Positions 1 to 8,982 of a stretch of DNA of 64,000 nucleotides are shown one piece after another. Source of the DNA: Bacteroidales bacterium (GTDB taxonomy: Bacteria; Bacteroidota; Bacteroidia; Bacteroidales; Marinifilaceae); the NCBI GenBank assembly GCA_015061245.1, contig SUWY01000006.1, positions 1-64,000 on the forward strand. The letters run 5' to 3'. The notes under the pieces are model-generated. The model saw nothing but the letters and a program-made list of their open reading frames with translations, made no database searches and had not been told where the DNA came from. Positions within the stretch are counted from its first letter, which is position 1, and each line of letters begins with the position of its first letter. The position numbers were made by a program, and so were the translations under genes.

Positions 1-1
1 C

Positions 2-64
2 CCGCAGGGCTTGACCTTGCTTGGACGAACAGAACACGAGTTACCTTTGCCTGTGGTTTGGTGA
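2..64 (+). CDS. possible 3' end of a truncated upstream gene
   Basis: One forward frame is open from the window edge to a TGA at 62-64 and encodes about 20 residues ending LPLPVVW. It could be the tail of a gene that lies outside the window. The stretch is too short to recognise, another frame is also open across it, and nothing else supports coding. From 65 to 194 I see no gene or clear signal. Confidence 0.15.
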   Translation, partial: PQGLTLLGRTEHELPLPVVW

Positions 65-194
65 ACTCGGCTACGAAATGCTCTCTAAATAATCATAACC
101 GTTCATTTCCTTGACTTAGTCAATTCAGAAAGAGAATACTTCTCGTGGATTCAATTTAATAGTTAGATACAAAATACGTAATATAAAAAGTAGA

Positions 195-1112
195 TTATAA
201 TTTAAATGGGGTACAATCTTCATTTTTAATAATGATGTCTAAAAACCAAATAATCTTTTCTATAGGAATAGCTGTTATAAATGGCTCTCTTTCAGGTCCT
301 CTAACAAGCATTCCAGCCAATAATCCGTCGTCATCAAGTATTGGTGCCCCACTCAATCCTGCCCAATATTGATAATCTACTAATTTAGGTATTCTAAGAA
401 TAGCATATCCATCGTTATCCCATCTGTCAAAAATCAAAGCATCATGCAGGACATTTATTCTATTTAATATTACTGAGTTTTTGATTTCATTACAAACAGT
501 TCCCGCAACAAGGTAATTATTATTACTGTTGAATTGCTTAACTTGGTTTGAATATAAAACAAGTTTTTGTGTACCCTCTTGAATCAAAACATCTCCGTTT
601 TGCATTACTACTTGATTACTTAAAATAGGTATACTTAGAGGCTCTTTTATTTCACTAATTGCCATATCTGGTAAAGAGGCTATTCTGACATCTATAGGTA
701 AATTTTCATCAGTTATATCTATATCCCCTTCAATAATTTTGTTAAAGATGGAAATAAATTTTTCGGGATTATTAAGTGAATCCTTATCAAATCCAAAACT
801 CGTTAAATGATTGAAACCACTAACTGGTATATTTATTGACAACAACTCACCTTCAACCCTATTATTCGTTATAATTTGAGGGAAATAATCTATTCCTATT
901 CGTTGTCCTGTCTCGTTAGATGAATCATGATCGTCGATATGTACTACATGGTCTGCTGTGACAAAAAACAAACGTTCTTTGTGCCTCAGAAGGAATCCAC
1001 TTCCGAACCCTTTTATTATATCAGAATTACAAGTATCAGGTATGATTAATTGATGTGTTGCCAAAAAAGCTAAAACATCTAAACGAATTATATTTTCATC
1101 ATTAGGTATCAT
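195..1112 (-). CDS. trypsin-fold serine protease-like protein
   Basis: This 305-residue protein has the layout of a chymotrypsin/trypsin-fold peptidase. FGSGFLL near residues 36-42 is followed by VTADHVV with candidate catalytic His55, then LPDMAI with candidate Asp149, and finally GLSGAPI with candidate Ser254 and the usual following strand GLLAGMLV. I see no signal peptide or membrane segment, so a cytoplasmic location is likely. Cytoplasmic trypsin-like domains in bacteria are often stand-alone or part of defence or signalling modules. Here the protein lies next to a CRISPR-Cas locus but is transcribed away from it, with a 380-bp gap and a NUDIX gene between, so a functional link is only a guess. 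The fold call is fairly secure from the His and Ser motifs. The substrate is unknown. Confidence 0.7.
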   Translation of the reverse strand: MIPNDENIIRLDVLAFLATHQLIIPDTCNSDIIKGFGSGFLLRHKERLFFVTADHVVHIDDHDSSNETGQRIGIDYFPQIITNNRVEGELLSINIPVSGFNHLTSFGFDKDSLNNPEKFISIFNKIIEGDIDITDENLPIDVRIASLPDMAISEIKEPLSIPILSNQVVMQNGDVLIQEGTQKLVLYSNQVKQFNSNNNYLVAGTVCNEIKNSVILNRINVLHDALIFDRWDNDGYAILRIPKLVDYQYWAGLSGAPILDDDGLLAGMLVRGPEREPFITAIPIEKIIWFLDIIIKNEDCTPFKL

Positions 1113-1495
1113 GATTAGAACATTATTTAACTTACCGATTATATTACGAATGCTACAAAATTATTTAAATATTTTGTTTGTGTTGGCATTTGAAATTCAA
1201 CTATTGACTAATTTGAGTTGAGATGTTCATTGACTAGTGTATTATTTATTTTCACTTGTTTTTGAAAGACAATGTGTATAAACAAAATAATGTATTATCT
1301 TTGCACAAAGAAAAGAGTTATTTGAAAAGCATGAGGAATATAGTGTAACAAAACAAGTTAGCAATTTCTTATCCATTGCCCATTCTCATGCAAGTTCTTC
1401 TTAATGGTTTGATACTCAAAGAATCTTAATCAAACTACATCAAATATAGATAAATTTTACTACCTTTGAAAATGTTATAACGAATATATTGCGTT
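1113..1495. other. 383-bp intergenic region with candidate promoter boxes only
   Basis: There is no convincing ORF or RNA gene here. Forward-strand TAnnTTTG boxes occur at 1296-1303 (TATCTTTG) and 1461-1468 (TACCTTTG). The second lies 27 bp before the NUDIX start and is the likely promoter of that gene, although no clear TTG is found at the usual spacing. A reverse-strand TAATTTTG at 1156-1163 could serve the protease gene. The rest is AT-rich without visible structure. Confidence 0.4.
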
Positions 1496-2047
1496 ATGAA
1501 AGAGATTAAAAAGTGGAAAATAATAGGTACTGAGTATTTGATTCGTCGTCCGTGGCTAACAGCTCGTCGTGACCATGTTCGTCTTCCGAGTGGAGTAGAG
1601 AATAAGGAGTATTACATTCTTGAATACCCTGAGTGGGTGAATGTTATAGCTATCACAAAGGATGGTAAGTTTCTTATGGAACGTCAATATCGCCATGGAA
1701 TTCAGGATGTTCGTTTTGAGATTTGTGCTGGAGTTTGTGAGACGGGCGAGGACCCAATGATTGCAGCTAAGCGCGAACTTCTTGAAGAGACTGGATATGC
1801 CGGTGGAGAGTGGCGCCATTTTATGTCTGTTTGTGCCAATGCCGGTTCTATGACCAACTGGTCGCATACCTTTGTTGCCGAGGGAGTGGAGCCTGTTGAT
1901 GTGCAAAACCTTGAAGATACCGAGGATATTACAATTCATTTAATGACAAAGCAGGAGGTGTATGACCTGCTTAAAGGCGGTCACTTTGCTCAGGCCCTTA
2001 TGGTTGCCCCACTGTGGCGCTACTTTGCCGAGAACGGAGTGGAGTAG
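1496..2047 (+). CDS. NUDIX hydrolase (ADP-ribose pyrophosphatase-like)
   Basis: This 183-residue protein carries a textbook Nudix box, G-x5-E-x7-REUxEExGU, from Gly79 through Glu85, Arg93-Glu94 and Glu97-Glu98 to Gly100. These residues bind the divalent metal and pyrophosphate. The N-terminal region with RRPWLTARRDHVRLPSG and the Q-Y-R-H segment before the box resemble ADP-sugar pyrophosphatases (NudF type), which hydrolyse ADP-ribose or ADP-glucose. The first ATG is used, 27 bp after a TACCTTTG -7 box. A divergent tracrRNA terminator lies just downstream (2054-2084) and may also end this transcript, because its stem is followed by a T-poor tract only on the reverse strand. The family is certain. 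The exact nucleotide substrate is inferred. Confidence 0.85.
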   Translation: MKEIKKWKIIGTEYLIRRPWLTARRDHVRLPSGVENKEYYILEYPEWVNVIAITKDGKFLMERQYRHGIQDVRFEICAGVCETGEDPMIAAKRELLEETGYAGGEWRHFMSVCANAGSMTNWSHTFVAEGVEPVDVQNLEDTEDITIHLMTKQEVYDLLKGGHFAQALMVAPLWRYFAENGVE

Positions 2048-2053
2048 GGGGTT

Positions 2054-2137
2054 AAATAAAAATCCCCCGTTAAAGGACGAGGGAACCTAATGTTTTCACA
2101 ACGGAATAATCCTTATTGTGAATTGCTTCATTTTTGT
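2054..2137 (-). ncRNA. tracrRNA of the type II-C CRISPR-Cas9 system
   Basis: Read on the minus strand, the sequence at 2138-2115 is the anti-repeat: it is complementary to the 5' half of the crRNA-orientation repeat over about 24 positions with one base missing (AAGCAATTCACAAT core). It is followed by the nexus-like AAGGATTATTCCGTTGTG and AAAACATT, a pattern known from II-C tracrRNAs. It ends in a rho-independent terminator formed by 2078-2084 pairing with 2063-2069, followed by a U-rich run (2062-2054). A fitting promoter sits upstream: TTGG at 2172-2169 and TATTTTTG at 2149-2142, spaced by 20 bp, which predicts a start near 2137. The RNA would be about 80-85 nt. It diverges from cas9 and converges on the NUDIX gene. 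The ends are predicted, not measured. Confidence 0.88.
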
Positions 2138-2141
2138 ATGA

Positions 2142-2172
2142 CAAAAATAGAATAAAAAATTAATCCAGCCAA
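2142..2172 (-). promoter_or_regulatory. tracrRNA promoter
   Basis: On the minus strand TTG (2172-2170) is separated by 20 bp from TATTTTTG (2149-2142), matching the Bacteroidetes primary-sigma consensus TTTG-N19-21-TAnnTTTG. It is interleaved with the presumed cas9 promoter on the other strand (TAACTTTA at 2193-2200), so the two divergent units share about 80 bp of control region. Confidence 0.7.
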
Positions 2173-2224
2173 GATTTGATGATTATTTTCTCTAACTTTA
2201 TAGGCAAATAAAAATGTTTGTGCT

Positions 2225-5200
2225 ATGAAGAAGATTTTAGGCCTAGATTTAGGAACAAATAGTATTGGTTGGGCAGTAGTGAACGAGGCTGAGTCTAATG
2301 ATGAGAAATCATCTATCGTTAAGTTAGGAGTAAGAGCAATTAAATTTGATACATTCGTAAGCTCGGATACTAAGAGTGCTGTAAAGGGTGATCCGGCAGA
2401 CTTCTTTAATTCAGGTAAAGGTGTTTCTCCTAATGCAGGTCGTACATTGATGCGATCAATGCGTCGTAATCTTCAACGATATAAATTACGTAGAGCAGAA
2501 TTGATTAATGTTTTGAAAGAGAATGGTTTTATTACTGATGAAAGTTGCTTGTCAGAGAGTGGTAACCGTTCAACTTTTGAGACATATAGATTACGTGCTA
2601 AGGCAGTAACTGAAGAGATTTCTTTGGAGCAGTTGGCCAGAGTTCTTATAATGATAAATAAGAAACGAGGCTATAAGAGTAGTAGAAAAGCAAAAGGAGG
2701 AGAAGAGGGTGCTCTTATTGATGGAATGGAGATAGCAAAGCGACTTTATGATGAAGGTTTGACTCCTGCGGAGTTATCATTAGAGTTGCTTAGAAAGGGT
2801 AAAAAGTATCTTCCGGACTTTTATAGTTCAGATTTACAAAATGAATTAGATAGAATATGGAACAAGCAGAAAGAGTTTTATCCAAATGTTCTTACAGATT
2901 CTGTCAAGGATGAGTTAAAAGGGAAGAGTGCATCACAAACGTGGGCTATTCTTGCGAAATATTTTGTTTGGGATGAGAGTAGTGACAGTTGGAATCAAGA
3001 CGAGGGTTCACGAGTTAGCCATATTGTAGAAAGAAAACTACAAGGTATAAAAAGGGCAGTGAAGGGCGAGGCTCTTAAAATGGAAAATTACGAGTGGAGA
3101 GTTAAAGCTCTATCTGAGAAAATGGATCCTGAAGAGTTGGCTATTGCTTTTCAGGAGATTAATAAGCAGATCGCCTCTACTAGTGGGTATTTAGGAAAGA
3201 TTAGTGATCGAAGCAAGGTTTTGTATTTTGGAAAGATGACCGTTGGGCAATACCAAATGTCTATTCTTGATAAGGATCCAAATGCAAGTTTGAAAAATAT
3301 GGTCTTTTATCGTCAGGATTATCTTGATGAATTCAATGCTATATGGGAGAAGCAGAGAGAGTATCACCCTGAACTTACAGAAGAATTAAAACACGAAATC
3401 AGAGATGTTGTAATATTCTATCAACGCAGATTAAAGAGTCAAAAAGGTTTGGTTTCATTCTGTGAGTTGGAGAGTGAAGAGCGCGAGATTGTTACTTCTG
3501 ATGGTAAGGTTAGAAAAATAACTGTAGGTTCAAAAGTAATTCCTCGCTCGTCACCATTATTTCAAGAGTTTAAGATATGGCAGATACTAAACAACATAGA
3601 GGTATCGGTTAAAGGAAAGAAGTCAAGTAAACGAAAACTAAAGAATGCTGAGCCGGGGTTGTTTGATGGAGAAGCGAGTGTTGATGCATTAGAAGTAAAT
3701 GGGAAACGCCCACTATTCCAAGAAGAGAAAGAGCTATTAGCCTTTGAGTTAAGTGTTAAGAAAGAAATGTTGAAATCTGAAGCTTTGGCTTTACTTTTTG
3801 ATGAGCCTTCACGTTATGATCTGAATTTTAAAACCATTGATGGTAACAGAACAGGTTTTGCATTATATAGCGCCTATAATACAATTTTAGAGAGAAGCGG
3901 ACATAACCCAATTAACTTTAAGAATGGAGCACAAGAGATAATTGACCAGGTAAAATCAGTATTTGAGACTTTGGGATGGAAAACCGACTATTTGCAATAT
4001 AATAGTAGTGTTGATAAACCAAGTAGTTCTAAAAAGAATCCATTAATAAATCAACCATACTATCAATTGTGGCACTTGTTATACTCTTTTGAGGGTGATA
4101 ATAGCAATGTTGGTGATGCAAAGTTAGTTGATAAAGTGATGCAGTTGACAGGGATGGATAAAGAGTATGCAACCATTCTTGCAAATGTTTCTTTCTTAGA
4201 GGACTATGGTAGTCTTAGTGCAAAGGCAATTAGTAAAATTTTACCCTACATGAAAGAGGGTAATATGTATGATGTTGCATGCACCTATGCAGGTTATAAT
4301 CACTCAAAAGAGTCCTTGACTAAAGAGGAGATAGAGTCGAAAGAACTGAAAGAGAGATTAGAGATTTTACCAAAGAATTTCTTGCGTAATCCTGTAGTTG
4401 AGAAGATATTGAATCAGATGGTTAATGTGATAAATGCATTGATCGATGAGTATGGTGCTTTTGATGAGATACGTGTAGAGTTGGCTCGTGAGTTAAAGAA
4501 GAATGCGAAGGAGCGTGAAGATTTGGCTAAAGCAATAGCTGATACGACCAAACTGCATGAGGAGTATAGAAAGATATTGCAACAACCTCCGTTTAGTTTA
4601 GTTCATGTAACGAGAAATGACATTATCAGATACAAGTTATATGAGGAGTTAAAGGATAATGGATATAAAACTCTTTATTCACAAACATATATTCCTAAAG
4701 AAAAACTATTTACAGGAGAGTTTGACATAGAGCATATTATTCCTCAAGCAAGGCTTTTTGATGATTCCTTATCTAATAAAACTTTGGAATTGAGAAGTGT
4801 CAATATAGAGAAAGGTAAAACAACTGCATACGATTATGTATTGGAAAAGTATGGTGAAACAGGTGTCGAAGCATACATAAATCGTTGTGAAAAGCTTTTC
4901 AGTGGCAAGAGAGCTAAACTCAAAAAGCTACTAACTAAGGAGTCTGAAATTGAGGATGGTTTTATTGATAGAGATATACGTAATACACAATATATTGCGC
5001 GTACAGCTTTACGAATGTTAAAGAGTATATGCAGAAGAGTTGTTGCGACTACCGGTTCAATTACAGATAGACTGCGTCAGGATTGGCAGTTGGTAAATGT
5101 GATGAAGGAGTTGAATTGGGACAAGTATAAAGCTATAGGAAAAGTAGAGTATCACGAGGATAGAGATGGTAGAAAGATAGGCAGAATTACTGATTGGACC

Positions 5201-6571
5201 AAGCGTAATGATCATCGTCATCATGCAATGGATGCTTTGACTGTTGCATTTACTAAAGATGTATTTATTCAGTACTTTAATAATGTAAATGCCAGTCAAA
5301 CACCGAATTCTAATGAGTATGCCATAAAGTCTAAATATTTTGATAATGGTAAGGCATTGCCTCCGATTCCGTTGGATGAATTTAGGGCTCAGGCGATGCG
5401 TCATATGGAGGAGATTCTAATTTCGATAAAGGCAAGAAACAAAGTTGTTACCAATAATGTAAATAAGAGTCGCTCAAATAATGGAGTAAAGAGAGTGGTT
5501 CAGCAAACACCTCGTGGCCAATTGCATCAAGAGACTATTTATGGAACACGAAAGGAGTATGTAACATTTGAGGAAAAGGTAGGAGGTTCCTTTGATGAGG
5601 CTAAGGTAATGCTTGTGGCCAAACGACGTTACCGAGAAGCTTTATTGGCAAGATTGAATGAGTTTGGAGGAGACCCTAAAAAGGCCTTTACGGGTAAGAA
5701 CTCTTTAGAAAAGAATCCTATATGGATAGATCAAATGCATACCGAGTCTGTTCCAGAGCGTGTAAAGCTCGTAGAATTGCAGAAGGTATATACCGTGCGG
5801 AAGCCTCTTGATTCCTCAATTAATGTTGAGAAGATTGTTGATCCTAGAATTAGACGTATAGTAGGGGAGCGGTTAGCAAAAGACAAGGATGCATTGAAGA
5901 ATTTAGATGAGAATCCAATCTATCTGAATGAGGAGAAGGGTATAAAGGTTAAACGAGTAACAATAAGCGGTATTACCAATGGAATTCCTGTTCATGTCAA
6001 GCATGATAAGAATGGTAAAGTGATATTTGATGCTGATGGAAATCCAATACCAACAGATATTGTTGCTACTGGAAATAATCATCATGTTGCCATATATAGA
6101 CGTCCTGTTTTGGATAAGAAGAGCGGAGTTCAAAAGTTGGATAATAATGGAGAGCCTTTGTATGAGTTAGAGGAGGTGGTAGTTAGCTTCTTTGAGGCTG
6201 TTACTCGTGCAAATATGGGTTTGACAATTGTTGACAAGGAGTATAAGCGTAGTGAGGGTTGGGAGTTCCTATTTACAATGAAGCAAAATGAGTATTTTGT
6301 ATTCCCTAATGCAGAGACCGGTTTTAATCCTAAGGAGATAGATTTGCTTAATCCTGATAACTATGCTTTGATTAGTCCTAATTTGTTTAGGGTGCAGAAA
6401 TTGGCTACGAAAAATTATTTTTTTAGGCACCATTTAGAAACGACAGTTGAAACACCGAAGGAGCTATCAGGAATAACATATAAACCTCAATTGGGACTTA
6501 AGGCAATCTATGGAATAGTTAAGGTGCGTGTAAATCATATCGGACAAATTGTAAGTGTAGGAGAATATTAA
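2225..6571 (+). CDS. cas9: CRISPR-associated endonuclease Cas9, type II-C
   Basis: This is the RNA-guided double-strand DNA nuclease of the locus, 1448 residues, within the range of the long Bacteroidetes II-C proteins. RuvC-I is at the N-terminus (GLDLGTNSIGW, catalytic Asp8), followed by an Arg-rich bridge helix near residues 78-92 (MRRNLQRYKLRRAEL). RuvC-II has IRVELAREL with Glu752. The HNH domain has FDIEHIIPQ with His837 and a later Asn860 in RSVN. RuvC-III has DHRHHAMDA with His1000 and Asp1003. All nuclease residues are therefore present and both strands should be cut. The C-terminal 400 residues are the variable PAM-interacting part. Only cas1 and cas2 follow, with no csn2 or cas4, which fixes subtype II-C. 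The cistron ends two bases before a RhuM-family gene, so the two are surely co-transcribed. Confidence 0.98.
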   Translation: MKKILGLDLGTNSIGWAVVNEAESNDEKSSIVKLGVRAIKFDTFVSSDTKSAVKGDPADFFNSGKGVSPNAGRTLMRSMRRNLQRYKLRRAELINVLKENGFITDESCLSESGNRSTFETYRLRAKAVTEEISLEQLARVLIMINKKRGYKSSRKAKGGEEGALIDGMEIAKRLYDEGLTPAELSLELLRKGKKYLPDFYSSDLQNELDRIWNKQKEFYPNVLTDSVKDELKGKSASQTWAILAKYFVWDESSDSWNQDEGSRVSHIVERKLQGIKRAVKGEALKMENYEWRVKALSEKMDPEELAIAFQEINKQIASTSGYLGKISDRSKVLYFGKMTVGQYQMSILDKDPNASLKNMVFYRQDYLDEFNAIWEKQREYHPELTEELKHEIRDVVIFYQRRLKSQKGLVSFCELESEEREIVTSDGKVRKITVGSKVIPRSSPLFQEFKIWQILNNIEVSVKGKKSSKRKLKNAEPGLFDGEASVDALEVNGKRPLFQEEKELLAFELSVKKEMLKSEALALLFDEPSRYDLNFKTIDGNRTGFALYSAYNTILERSGHNPINFKNGAQEIIDQVKSVFETLGWKTDYLQYNSSVDKPSSSKKNPLINQPYYQLWHLLYSFEGDNSNVGDAKLVDKVMQLTGMDKEYATILANVSFLEDYGSLSAKAISKILPYMKEGNMYDVACTYAGYNHSKESLTKEEIESKELKERLEILPKNFLRNPVVEKILNQMVNVINALIDEYGAFDEIRVELARELKKNAKEREDLAKAIADTTKLHEEYRKILQQPPFSLVHVTRNDIIRYKLYEELKDNGYKTLYSQTYIPKEKLFTGEFDIEHIIPQARLFDDSLSNKTLELRSVNIEKGKTTAYDYVLEKYGETGVEAYINRCEKLFSGKRAKLKKLLTKESEIEDGFIDRDIRNTQYIARTALRMLKSICRRVVATTGSITDRLRQDWQLVNVMKELNWDKYKAIGKVEYHEDRDGRKIGRITDWTKRNDHRHHAMDALTVAFTKDVFIQYFNNVNASQTPNSNEYAIKSKYFDNGKALPPIPLDEFRAQAMRHMEEILISIKARNKVVTNNVNKSRSNNGVKRVVQQTPRGQLHQETIYGTRKEYVTFEEKVGGSFDEAKVMLVAKRRYREALLARLNEFGGDPKKAFTGKNSLEKNPIWIDQMHTESVPERVKLVELQKVYTVRKPLDSSINVEKIVDPRIRRIVGERLAKDKDALKNLDENPIYLNEEKGIKVKRVTISGITNGIPVHVKHDKNGKVIFDADGNPIPTDIVATGNNHHVAIYRRPVLDKKSGVQKLDNNGEPLYELEEVVVSFFEAVTRANMGLTIVDKEYKRSEGWEFLFTMKQNEYFVFPNAETGFNPKEIDLLNPDNYALISPNLFRVQKLATKNYFFRHHLETTVETPKELSGITYKPQLGLKAIYGIVKVRVNHIGQIVSVGEY

Positions 6572-6573
6572 TA

Positions 6574-7590
6574 ATGGAACAACAAGATAAAGGTCAAATA
6601 ATTCTCTATCAAACTCAAGATGGCGAAAGCAAGATAGAAGTAACGCTTGCTAATGAAACTGTATGGCTGACTCTAGACCAAATGGCAGATTTATTTCAGC
6701 GTAATAAATCTACTATTTCCAGACATATTAGGAATGTATTTGAAGAAGGCGAATTAGATAAGAATGTGGTTGTTGCAAAAAATGCAACAACCACTCAACA
6801 TGGAGCTATTGAAAGTAAATCTCAAACACATTGGGTTGATTACTATAATCTTGATATGATTATCAGTGTTGGCTATAGAGTGAAATCATATCGTGGTGTA
6901 CAATTTCGTATTTGGGCTACACAAGTACTGAAAGAGTATTTGATAAAGGGTTTTGCCATAAACGATGAATTATTGAAGAATGCAGGAAAAGGGAACTATT
7001 TCGACGAACTTCTTGCACGCATTCGGGACATTCGTTCTTCTGAAAAAGTGTTCTATAGGAAAATACTAGAAATTTATGCTCTTAGTATTGATTATGATCC
7101 TCGTACAGAAAGAACAAAACAATTTTTTGCTACAGTCCAAAATAAGATGCACTATTCTGTACATGGACATACTGCAGCAGAAATTATATATAATAGAGCT
7201 GATGCTGAGAAAGATTTTATGGGATTGACAACTTGGACAGGCCCTATACCAAAACGTAAGGATGCTGAATATGCCAAGAATTATTTGGATGATAATGAAC
7301 TTGATACCTTGAATCGTATTGTCAATCTTTATTTAGATTTTGCAGAACTTCAAGCTAAGAGTCATACACCAATGTATATGAAGGATTGGATAGCCAAGTT
7401 GGATGATTTCTTAAAATTATCAGGAATGGAATTACTCCATCATGCAGGAGTCGTTTCTGCTGAAATGGCTAAAGCAAAAGCAAATATGGAGTTTGATAAA
7501 TTTAAGGAAAGAACTAACTTAGAACTCTCTCCGGTTGAGTTACATTTCATTGAAAACTTTGAGAGAGAACAGAAGAAGTTTAAGAAATAA
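6574..7590 (+). CDS. RhuM-family (Virulence_RhuM) protein embedded in the cas operon
   Basis: This 338-residue protein belongs to the RhuM family, first named from Salmonella SPI-3. The N-terminal third has a winged-helix-like segment (WLTLDQMADLF, then NKSTISRHIRNVF, residues 31-55). The family signature follows: YYNLDMIISVGYRVKS and GVQFRIWAT around residues 90-116. The C-terminal half is helical, with DFMGLTTW and a conserved DWIAKLDDFL stretch near 270-280. The biochemical function of the family is not established. The HTH-like start suggests DNA binding. The gene lies between cas9 (2-bp gap) and cas1 (12-bp gap) in the same direction, a place where II-C loci normally have nothing. I recall RhuM genes as passengers inside type I restriction operons, so this may be a mobile or guarding partner of defence loci. 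I see no direct repeats at its edges. Confidence 0.88.
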   Translation: MEQQDKGQIILYQTQDGESKIEVTLANETVWLTLDQMADLFQRNKSTISRHIRNVFEEGELDKNVVVAKNATTTQHGAIESKSQTHWVDYYNLDMIISVGYRVKSYRGVQFRIWATQVLKEYLIKGFAINDELLKNAGKGNYFDELLARIRDIRSSEKVFYRKILEIYALSIDYDPRTERTKQFFATVQNKMHYSVHGHTAAEIIYNRADAEKDFMGLTTWTGPIPKRKDAEYAKNYLDDNELDTLNRIVNLYLDFAELQAKSHTPMYMKDWIAKLDDFLKLSGMELLHHAGVVSAEMAKAKANMEFDKFKERTNLELSPVELHFIENFEREQKKFKK

Positions 7591-7602
7591 ATTCATTGTA
7601 CA

Positions 7603-8873
<1,271 letters not shown>

Positions 8874-8878
8874 AATAC

Positions 8879-8906
8879 AAAAATCCCCGAAAACTCGGGG
8901 ATTTTT
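8879..8906. terminator. bidirectional terminator between cas2 and the CRISPR array
   Basis: A perfect 12-bp stem (8879-8890 with 8895-8906, core ATCCCCGA and TCGGGGAT) encloses an AAAC loop and is flanked by A-runs and T-runs, so it can work in both directions. It ends the cas transcript on the plus strand and, if the array is read on the minus strand, also ends the crRNA transcripts before they enter cas2. Confidence 0.85.
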
Positions 8907-8982
8907 GCTACGGAAACTATAGTGAATTTTAATTCTATTCTTTGTCGTAACTAACTGATATTTATTTGTTTCCCGGTAATCA

